From: Candidatus Eiseniibacteriota bacterium | GTDB lineage: Bacteria > Joyebacterota > Joyebacteria > Joyebacterales > Joyebacteraceae | Assembly: GCA_030610515.1 (NCBI GenBank) | Contig: JAUWRQ010000003.1 | Coordinates: 1-12,679 of the forward strand | Direction: 5' to 3' | Length of the DNA stretch: 12,679 nucleotides | The notes under the pieces: generated by a model | Told to the model about the DNA's origin: nothing | The model's input: only the letters and a program-made list of their open reading frames with translations | Database searches by the model: none | Shown: positions 7,191-12,679 of the stretch, one piece after another | How positions within the stretch are numbered: the stretch's first letter is position 1 | Layout of the letters: the number at the start of each line of letters is the position of its first letter | Position numbers and translations under genes: made by a program

Positions 7191-7949
7191 GTGGAGATCT
7201 TCGGCACGCCCAGAGACAGCCTCGTGTCGCGTCTCGACCCCCGCTCACGGGTGGTGGCGGCGTTCGCCTACGCGATCGTGATGAGCTTCTGCCGCTCGCC
7301 GGGTGCTCTCTCCGTCGGGTTCGCCCTGGCCGTCGCACTCGTGGTCGCCGCGAGGCTGAGTCCGCCGAAGCTGCTCTCCCGACTGGTTCTGCTCAATGCC
7401 GTCTTCATCCTGCTCGGCGCGTCGGTCGCGCTCTCGCTGCCCGGGGAGGTAGTCTGGCAGATCGGCCCTGCCTCCTTCACGCGCGAGGGCCTCTATCGCG
7501 CGATGGTCATCCTCCTGCGCGCGAACGCCATCGTCCTGTGTGTCGCGGCGCTCCTCGGCACCATGGAGGCTTCGCGCCTCGGCTTCGCGCTCGACCGGCT
7601 GGGGCTGCCCTCCTCTCTCACGCACGTGATTCTGTTCATGGTCCGGTACATCGAGGTCATTCACCAGGAGTACCATCGGCTGCGGAACGCGATGCGGCTG
7701 CGCGCCTTCCGTCCGCGGTGCAACCGTCACACGCTTCGCGCGTTCGGACACCTGATCGGTCTCCTGCTGGTTCGTACCCTGGACCGCTCGGAGCGCATCC
7801 TGGCGGCCATGAAGTGCCGCGGCTTCTGCGGGCGCTTCTACATCCTGCAGGAGCAACGCCTGAGCTCGCACGACGCGGTCTTCGGCTGGCTCTTCGCGTG
7901 CGCCCTCGGTTCCGTCATCGTCCTGGAGGTCTTGTGCGCGAGGCTCTGA
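7191..7949 (+). CDS. nikQ: NikQ: transmembrane coupling component of nickel ECF transporter (CbiQ family)
   Basis: 252 residues from the GTG at 7191, chosen because GGAAAGG (7177-7183) lies 7 bases upstream and the family starts just before LDPRSR; the frame extends upstream to a TTG at 7116 but those residues are Arg/Ala-rich and unlike CbiQ. Five or six transmembrane segments are visible. The two cytoplasmic coupling motifs of EcfT/CbiQ proteins are present in diverged form: AMRLRAF (167-173), where the usual Ala-Arg-Gly reads Leu-Arg-Ala, and AMKCRGF (206-212). These bind the ATPase. SSLTHVILFMVRYIEVI and RTLDRSERILAAM are also typical. It transmits ATP-driven movement from NikO to NikM. 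The last 16 bases overlap nikO, so the two subunits are probably translated in balance. Confidence 0.92.
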   Translation: MEIFGTPRDSLVSRLDPRSRVVAAFAYAIVMSFCRSPGALSVGFALAVALVVAARLSPPKLLSRLVLLNAVFILLGASVALSLPGEVVWQIGPASFTREGLYRAMVILLRANAIVLCVAALLGTMEASRLGFALDRLGLPSSLTHVILFMVRYIEVIHQEYHRLRNAMRLRAFRPRCNRHTLRAFGHLIGLLLVRTLDRSERILAAMKCRGFCGRFYILQEQRLSSHDAVFGWLFACALGSVIVLEVLCARL

Positions 7950-8617
7950 TCGATCTTGAGGACGTCACCTTCGCGTACGATTCGAGACGGCCGGTGCTCG
8001 ACGGTCTGGATCTCAGGCTCTTCCCAGGTGACCGGATCGGACTCACGGGAACCAACGGCAGCGGCAAGACGACCCTGCTCCACATCCTCGCGGGTCTTCT
8101 CAAGCCTCAGTCCGGCTCGGTGCGCGTCTTCGGTTCCGAGCGGCGCCAGGAGGCCGATTTCCGTGAGGTGAGGGCTCGGGTCGGGCTCGTCTTCCAGAAC
8201 GCGGACGATCAGCTCTTCTGCCCGACCGTCCTTGAAGACGTTGCGTTCGGCCCGCTCAACCTCGGGAGGACCCCCGACGAGGCCCGCGGTCTGGCCTCCG
8301 CGACGCTCGAGAGGATCGGGCTTGCGGGCTTCGAGGAGCGGATCACGTATCGCCTCTCCGGCGGGGAGAAACGCCTCGTGGCGCTGGCGACGGTCCTGTC
8401 CATGGCCCCCGAGGTGCTGCTCCTCGACGAGCCGGTGAGCGGACTGGACGGCGAGGCGAGATCCAGGGTCATCGAGGTTCTTCGGGAAGTGTCGCAGGCG
8501 CTCCTGGTCGTCAGCCACGATCGGTCGCTGATTCGGGACGTCGCACACGGGGAGTCCGTCCTCAGGGACGGACGCCTGACACCTCCGGCCGAGCCTGATG
8601 CTCCCGGTCAAGCCTGA
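7934..8617 (+). CDS. nikO: NikO: ATPase component of nickel ECF transporter (CbiO family)
   Basis: 227 residues. The GTG at 7934 lies inside the end of nikQ with GGAGG (7925-7929) 4 bases before it; the long upstream open frame is the nikQ antiframe and is not coding. All ABC ATPase motifs are intact: Walker A GTNGSGKTT (39-47), Q-loop Q88 in LVFQNADDQLF, the CbiO-typical ADDQLFCPTVLEDVAFGPLN, signature LSGGEKR (141-147), Walker B VLLLDEP with E166, D-loop SGLD, and H195 in VVSHD. It hydrolyses ATP to drive NikM turnover through NikQ. It is shorter than many CbiO proteins (about 270), lacking most of the C-terminal extension. The final residues and the stop codon lie in a 19-bp tandem repeat, so the tail (PAEPDAPGQA) may be recently altered. 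Confidence 0.93.
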   Translation: MREALIDLEDVTFAYDSRRPVLDGLDLRLFPGDRIGLTGTNGSGKTTLLHILAGLLKPQSGSVRVFGSERRQEADFREVRARVGLVFQNADDQLFCPTVLEDVAFGPLNLGRTPDEARGLASATLERIGLAGFEERITYRLSGGEKRLVALATVLSMAPEVLLLDEPVSGLDGEARSRVIEVLREVSQALLVVSHDRSLIRDVAHGESVLRDGRLTPPAEPDAPGQA

Positions 8618-8677
8618 CGTCTCCGGTCAAGCCTGACGTCTCCGCCCAAGCCTGACGTCTCCGCCCAAGCCTGAGGA
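8583..8677 (+). repeat. 19-bp tandem repeat spanning the nikO stop codon and the gap to the NicO gene
   Basis: Five consecutive copies of a CTCCGGTCAAGCCTGACGT-like unit: 8583-8600 (18 nt, degenerate), 8601-8620 (20 nt), 8621-8639, 8640-8658 and 8659-8677. Copies 3 and 4 differ at two bases. The nikO stop TGA lies in copy 2, every later copy repeats the GCCTGA, and the last copy runs into the GAGGAGGG ribosome site of the next gene. Copies 2 and 3 contain the small dyad GTCA-AGCC-TGAC. No spacers separate the copies. Confidence 0.9.
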
Positions 8678-8685
8678 GGGAGAAC

Positions 8686-10242
8686 GTGTCCGATCTTGCG
8701 ACCGGGTCGAGCGGAAGGAGGCTGCTCGCCGCTGCCTCGTGTCTGCTGTTCACGGCTCTCGCTTCTGCCGCTCACGCGCACGCGGGGCATGAGGTGACCG
8801 GCGCCGCGGTGCATCCGGAGGTCCACCTGGTGGCGGCGCCGGACGAAGTCTCCTTCTCGTACGTAGTTCGTTTCGGCGAGATCGCGGGGCTGACGGAGAG
8901 GGGGGCCATGGACGCCGACGCCGATGGCCTCGTCGACCAGAACGAAAGGGACGCCTATCTGAGCGCCGTGCAGGCGCGCGTGGTTCCTGACCTCGTGCTG
9001 CTCTTCGACGGGCTGCCGCTGGAGATGCGGCTGACGGAGCGCATCCTCGAGATGGCCGACGATCGCGTGCTGCCCGCGCCGCTGCGCGTGGGCTTCCGGC
9101 TCGCGGTCGATCTCCCCGAACTCGGCCGTTCGATCCACCAGCTCTTCTTCCTGCAGGGCGCCGACTGGGGACCCAACGCCGTCTACTCGACGCAGGCCGT
9201 CGCGGACCACGGCGCCGAACTCTTCGACCAAGAGAAGCTGCGCGAGACGTCCGCCTCCGGCCGGGATCCGCGCACGGCGACATTCCCGACCCGTTCCCTG
9301 GATCTCCTCCTGCGCCGGTCCGGAGCGGTGCCGCTCGAGGAGGACGTGGCTCGAGTGCTCGAGTCCGTCGATGCCGGCGTGCGGGTCGAGAGCGGCACCG
9401 ACGGGGAAGGCGGTGAGCACCGGCTGCTCGACATCCTGCGGGACCGCGAGCTGAGCCCGCAGCTCGTGCTCTGGGCCATGCTGTTCGCTCTCTTCCTCGG
9501 CGGCGCCCACGCCATCGAGCCGGGCCACGGCAAGGCCGTGGTCGCGGCCTACCTCGTCGGCAGTCGAGGCAAGATCCGACATGCGGTGGCGCTCGGGCTC
9601 ATCGTGACCCTCACGCACACGCTGGGGGTCTTCATCTTGGGGCTGGTCGTTCTCTACGCGGCCAGGTACTTCGTGCCGGGGGAGATCGTGCCCTGGACGG
9701 GTTTCCTGTCGGGGCTCATCATCGCGTGCGTGGGGTTGTATCTACTGGCACGGCGGCCGGGGCATCATCACCACGACCATGCTCACGGCCACCGGCACGA
9801 CCACGACCACCACGACCACGATGATCGTGCGCGCGAGCAGCCGGATCCCGCCGACGGTCACGACCACGATCACGGCTCCTCGGCCGGCGGGCACAGCCAC
9901 CTGCCGGAGAAGATCACCTGGGGAAGCCTGCTCGCGCTGGGCGTCTCCGGCGGTCTGGTGCCGTGCCCCGCGGCGCTCGTCATTCTCCTCACGGCGGTGT
10001 CGCTGAATCGCACCGTCTTCGGGCTTCTCGTGCTCGTGCTGTTCAGCGTGGGGCTCGCGACCGTTCTCATCGCGATCGGCATCCTCACCGTGCTTGCGCG
10101 TCCGCTCGTGGACCGATGGACCGGCGGGGGACGAGTGATCAGCGCTCTCCCGCGGATCAGCGCCGTGGTCATCATCATCATCGGCGCGTTCATGGCGATC
10201 CGCGCTCTCGTCTCGGGCGGGATCATCACGGTCAATCTGTAG
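8686..10242 (+). CDS. NicO/RcnA-family nickel/cobalt permease with N-terminal EF-hand-like domain and His-rich loop
   Basis: 518 residues. The GTG at 8686 has GAGGAGGG about 5 bases upstream. A signal sequence (1-32, ending AAHAHA) leads into a periplasmic domain (~33-255) containing an EF-hand-like loop with D76, D78, D80, D84 and E87 (DADADGLVDQNE). The membrane part starts at ~258: the NicO metal motif HAIEPGHGK (275-283), helices with TLTHTLGVFILG, a 45-residue His/Asp-rich cytoplasmic or periplasmic loop (360-405), then GVSGGLVPCPAALVILL (419 onward) and two further helices. I recall the EF-hand-like N-terminal domain in other bacterial NicO proteins. E. coli RcnA of this superfamily exports Ni/Co, but other NicO proteins are proposed importers. 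As the last gene of a NikR-operator operon, import or intracellular balancing fits better than detoxification; direction is not provable from sequence. Confidence 0.88.
   Translation: MSDLATGSSGRRLLAAASCLLFTALASAAHAHAGHEVTGAAVHPEVHLVAAPDEVSFSYVVRFGEIAGLTERGAMDADADGLVDQNERDAYLSAVQARVVPDLVLLFDGLPLEMRLTERILEMADDRVLPAPLRVGFRLAVDLPELGRSIHQLFFLQGADWGPNAVYSTQAVADHGAELFDQEKLRETSASGRDPRTATFPTRSLDLLLRRSGAVPLEEDVARVLESVDAGVRVESGTDGEGGEHRLLDILRDRELSPQLVLWAMLFALFLGGAHAIEPGHGKAVVAAYLVGSRGKIRHAVALGLIVTLTHTLGVFILGLVVLYAARYFVPGEIVPWTGFLSGLIIACVGLYLLARRPGHHHHDHAHGHRHDHDHHDHDDRAREQPDPADGHDHDHGSSAGGHSHLPEKITWGSLLALGVSGGLVPCPAALVILLTAVSLNRTVFGLLVLVLFSVGLATVLIAIGILTVLARPLVDRWTGGGRVISALPRISAVVIIIIGAFMAIRALVSGGIITVNL
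9763..9900 (+). repeat. Low-complexity His/Asp codon tract in the permease gene
   Basis: Codons 360-405 are dominated by CAC/CAT and GAC, in two blocks: HHHHDHAHGHRHDHDHHDHDD (360-380, here listed only to mark composition) and GHDHDHGSSAGGHSH (391-405). It encodes the metal-binding loop between the two halves of the permease. Such tracts expand and contract easily by slippage. Confidence 0.8.
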
Positions 10243-10333
10243 ATCTCGTCTCGGCGCGCTGGCGGACGACGGCGGGTGCGGAGGTCGCGGCGTCTGGGGG
10301 ACAGGGAGTTCGGAACCCCTCTCCACTGCTGTC

Positions 10334-10369
10334 AAGAAGAGCCCGGTCCGGGAGGACCGGGCTCTTCTT
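10334..10369. terminator. Bidirectional intrinsic terminator between the nickel operon and the beta-helix genes
   Basis: A perfect 16-bp stem (10334-10349 with 10354-10369) closes a GGGA loop. The GC-rich core GAGCCCGGTCC is flanked by AAGA/TCTT, giving a partly U-rich 3' side in both directions. It lies 91 bases after the permease stop and 21 bases beyond the stop of the convergent beta-helix gene. The intervening 10243-10333 shows nothing else. Confidence 0.85.
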
Positions 10370-10390
10370 CGAGATCGCAGGACGAGCGCG

Positions 10391-11821
10391 CTATCTGAAC
10401 ATCGCCTTGATCGCGCCCCAGCTCGTCGCCTCGACCGGGACCTCGCAGCCGACGTCGCAGGCGCCGACGAGCCCGCATTCGGGGTTGTTCGCGGCCGCGC
10501 AGGGGGAGTCGCTGTGAAGCGCGAGGGGCTCGTCGGGGTTGTCCTCGCCACAGAAGAGCGGGTGCTCGCTGAAGTTGCCGTTAGTTGCGGCCTGGCCCGC
10601 GATGCAGTCGGTCCAGTCGCCCCCGTCGTTTCCGAAAATGTCGGAGCAGATGAGAGCGACGGCGGCGTCGTCGACGCAGCGGACGGCGCCACCGCTCTCG
10701 CTCAGCGCGATGACGCAGTTGCCGAGGCCGACAAGGGCCATGTCCTCGCAGTAGATGCCTCCACCGGCAACGGAGGCGGCGTTCCGACAGAACGTGCAGT
10801 TCCCGAGCAGAGCGTCCGCTTCGTCCTCGACGTGGAGGCCGCCTCCGTACATGGCCTGATTCCTCCCGAACACGCAGGACGTGAACATGCTCTGTCGGCC
10901 GGATGCCCGCTGACCCACGCTGCCACCGACGAGGCGTGAGAACCTGCGCTCCGCGCGCGTGAGGTTTCCCCCGGAGTGTATCCACACGCCGCCGCCTTTG
11001 TTGGCGGTGTTGTATGTGAATCTGCAGTTGTCGATCACCGCGAGCTCGTTGGCGCCGATGCGCAGACCACCGCCGCACTCGGTCGCGGTGTTGTCGGTGA
11101 ACGTGCAGTCCGTGAGCGTCGGCATGGACTCGGAGCTGGTCATCCCGCCGCCGACGCTCGTGGCGGTGTTGCCCGTGAACGAGCAGCCCGTGAGGGTGGC
11201 GTAGGAGAGGAAGCAGATCATCCCACCGCCGTCGTAGGCGGTGTTCCCCGAGAACGTGCAATCGGTGAGCTCGGGGAAGCAGTCGATGGCACAGCACATC
11301 CCACCGCCTTCATAGGAGCTGTTGCCGGAGAACGTGCAGTTCGTGATCTCCGGGTCGGCGTTCCACCAGCAGCAGAGACCGCCGCCCGCGAGAGCGGCCG
11401 TGTTGCCTGCGAACTCGCAGTCGACGATCGCGGGCGACGATTCCACACACATGATTCCGCCACCGAGGCTGTCCTCCAATGCCCTCCCACCCGGGGCGGC
11501 TCCGCCTGCGATGGTGACCCCCACGATGCTGGCGTCATCATCGACGTCCATGCAGAAGATGACCCGCCCCAGTTGCTGCGCGTCGATCGTGACGCAGTCG
11601 GCCTGGCCCGTCTCGCTCGTCAGGCAGACGCCCGACTTCATGATGATGTCGTGCTCGGAGTAGATGTCGCAGGCGACGAGCACGGTGTCGCCGACGGCGG
11701 CCGAATCGATGCCTGCCTGGATCGTCGTGCACTCCGACGGAACGTGCCAGGTGATGGCGTGGGCGGGGACCGCGAGTGCTGCGGCGACCAGTGCGAGCGC
11801 CAGCGGTGGCGAGGAACGCAT
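10391..11821 (-). CDS. Secreted right-handed beta-helix repeat protein with conserved C-terminal tail
   Basis: 476 residues. The ATG at 11821 follows GGGAGG (11828-11833) and starts a signal peptide (1-22, ending PAHA); the frame is open far upstream but that part is Arg-rich antiframe of the neighbour. A start typical of parallel beta-helix proteins ([25 protein letters not shown]) is followed by units of 25-27 residues of the form [17 protein letters not shown] (units start at C135, C162, C188, C213, C239, C266). One unit (~287-315) has lost the Cys, Asn and triple Gly and is Arg-rich. After C316 and C342 comes a Cys-rich cap (residues ~370-459) containing [32 protein letters not shown]. 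The last residues are [10 protein letters not shown], shared with the neighbouring paralogue. Many cysteines point to disulfides and an extracellular location. Function (adhesion, polysaccharide binding or lyase) is unknown; no catalytic motif was found. Confidence 0.85.
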   Translation of the reverse strand: MRSSPPLALALVAAALAVPAHAITWHVPSECTTIQAGIDSAAVGDTVLVACDIYSEHDIIMKSGVCLTSETGQADCVTIDAQQLGRVIFCMDVDDDASIVGVTIAGGAAPGGRALEDSLGGGIMCVESSPAIVDCEFAGNTAALAGGGLCCWWNADPEITNCTFSGNSSYEGGGMCCAIDCFPELTDCTFSGNTAYDGGGMICFLSYATLTGCSFTGNTATSVGGGMTSSESMPTLTDCTFTDNTATECGGGLRIGANELAVIDNCRFTYNTANKGGGVWIHSGGNLTRAERRFSRLVGGSVGQRASGRQSMFTSCVFGRNQAMYGGGLHVEDEADALLGNCTFCRNAASVAGGGIYCEDMALVGLGNCVIALSESGGAVRCVDDAAVALICSDIFGNDGGDWTDCIAGQAATNGNFSEHPLFCGEDNPDEPLALHSDSPCAAANNPECGLVGACDVGCEVPVEATSWGAIKAMFR

Positions 11822-11902
11822 GGCTGACCTCCCTTCCGGCGAGCCTGAGGAACTGCGGGGAGAGTGGGATATGAGTGAGATACGGTCAGGTGCTAGGACG
11901 AT

Positions 11903-11925
11903 CCGGCCTCTGCCGCAAGAGCCGG
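11903..11925 (-). terminator. Weak hairpin between the two beta-helix genes
   Basis: CCGGCCTCT (11903-11911) pairs with AGAGCCGG (11918-11925) with one bulged C and a 6-base loop, 16 bases past the stop of the right-hand gene in the minus direction. No T run follows. It may end or attenuate transcription before the second gene. The rest of 11822-11940 holds the ribosome site of the left-hand gene and no convincing promoter. Confidence 0.3.
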
Positions 11926-11940
11926 CCGGGGAGCGCAGCG

Positions 11941-12679
11941 CTACCTGAACAGCCCCTTGATCGCGCTCCAGCTCTTCGCCTCGACCGGCGTCGCGCCGCA
12001 CCCGACGCCCCAGGCGCCGACCTGCCCGCACCCCGGGCTGTTCGCCGCCGCGCACGGCGACGTGTCGTGCAGCGCGAAGGGCTTCTCGTCGCTCAGGTCG
12101 CCGCAGAAGAGCGGATCCAGGGAGAAGTTGCCGTTCACGCCGTATTGATCGGCGATGCAGCCCACCCAGTCGCCCCCCTCGTTTCCGTAGGCGTCGCAGC
12201 AGGTGAGATCGAGCGAACAGGCGTCGAGGCAGAAGACGGCGTCGCCGATCTCGCTGAAGGCCACGATGCTGTTCCCGAGGGAGACGGTGGACGAGACGCA
12301 GTACATGCCACCGCCGAGGTACGCCCTGTTGTTCGAGAGGGTGCAGCTCGTGAACTCGGTGGCGGAGTTGTCGACGCACGCGATCCCACCGCCGACGCCT
12401 GCATCGTTCCAGGCGAACGTACAGCCCGCGAAGGAAGCGAAGGACTCAAAGCAGCTGACCCCGGCGCCCGTAGGCGAGCTGTTGTCCGAGAACACGCAGT
12501 TCTCGATGAGCTCGAAGCCGCCGTAGTCGCAGTTCAGACCCCCACCGCGCGATTCGGCGGCGTTTCCCGAGAACGTGCAATCGGTGAATGAAGCATGGGT
12601 ACCCCTGCAGCAGGCTCCACCGCCGTACACCGCGCTGTTGCTTGCGAAGGCACAGCCGACGAAGCTCGGAGCCGTGTTG
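11941..12679 (-). CDS. Second secreted beta-helix repeat protein, N-terminus cut by the window edge
   Basis: 245 codons are visible, and the frame stays open to the right edge (…[21 protein letters not shown]), so the N-terminus and signal peptide lie outside; a GTG at 12630 is internal to a repeat and not a start. At least five Cys-anchored units are visible (CAFASN, CTFSGN, CVFSDN, CTFAWN, CTLSNN) with GGGM-type turns. The C-terminal ~110 residues closely follow the neighbour: [50 protein letters not shown], and the end [15 protein letters not shown]. The two genes are tandem paralogues, 119 bases apart, perhaps co-transcribed. Role unknown; secretion is inferred from the paralogue. Confidence 0.85.
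   Translation of the reverse strand, partial: NTAPSFVGCAFASNSAVYGGGACCRGTHASFTDCTFSGNAAESRGGGLNCDYGGFELIENCVFSDNSSPTGAGVSCFESFASFAGCTFAWNDAGVGGGIACVDNSATEFTSCTLSNNRAYLGGGMYCVSSTVSLGNSIVAFSEIGDAVFCLDACSLDLTCCDAYGNEGGDWVGCIADQYGVNGNFSLDPLFCGDLSDEKPFALHDTSPCAAANSPGCGQVGAWGVGCGATPVEAKSWSAIKGLFR

Noticed and set aside
8583..8677. CRISPR array
   Set aside because: The repeats are directly abutting 19-mers without spacers and partly coding.
9742..10692. Minus-strand open frame of 316 codons over the permease end and terminator
   Set aside because: It reads the reverse of the His tract as a Val run and passes through the terminator hairpin; no signal or domain.
11822..12379. Upstream extension of the left beta-helix gene to give 662 residues
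   Set aside because: The added part is Arg-rich, overlaps the second beta-helix gene in another frame, and the internal ATG at 11821 has a ribosome site and signal peptide.

Overview
This is a high-GC bacterial window, packed mostly with protein genes and with no rRNA, tRNA or transposase visible. The gene types (long secreted Cys/Gly-rich beta-helix repeat proteins, a Bacteroidetes-style secreted transglutaminase, a B12-type radical SAM enzyme, outer-membrane proteins) suggest a Gram-negative, probably uncultured lineage of the FCB/Eisenbacteria/Krumholzibacteria type. That placement is inferred from style and not proven.

Layout. Positions 1-1946 (minus, cut by the left edge) encode a secreted transglutaminase-like protein. 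It is divergent from a B12-binding radical SAM gene (2248-3759, plus), with one candidate promoter facing each way between them. A stand-alone nickel regulator gene, nikR, follows (4007-4423). Next comes a compact plus-strand operon (4528-10242): outer-membrane beta-barrel protein, nikK, nikL, nikM, nikQ, nikO and a NicO/RcnA-family nickel/cobalt permease. It ends at a perfect 16-bp hairpin (10334-10369) that also serves as the convergent end of the minus-strand genes. The right end holds two tandem paralogous secreted beta-helix proteins (10391-11821, and 11941-12679 cut by the right edge), both ending in the same short C-terminal tail.

How it works together. The operon leader carries GTGTTAC-N13-GTAACAT (4463-4489). 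This matches the NikR operator form I recall from deltaproteobacteria and overlaps the best -10 element. The encoded NikR keeps all four nickel ligands (H78, H89, H91, C97). The simplest model is a nickel-starvation operon. The beta-barrel would admit nickel across the outer membrane, NikK and NikL would handle it at the periplasmic face, NikM-NikQ-NikO would form the ECF-type ATP-driven importer, and the NicO permease would be a second inner-membrane route. Two points are less expected: a non-TonB outer-membrane barrel as the first gene, and a RcnA-like permease (an efflux family in E. coli) under an operator that should shut it off when nickel is plentiful. A 19-bp tandem repeat covering the nikO stop codon and the gap before the NicO gene is a further local oddity.

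Many long open frames opposite these genes are antisense shadows and are not annotated.
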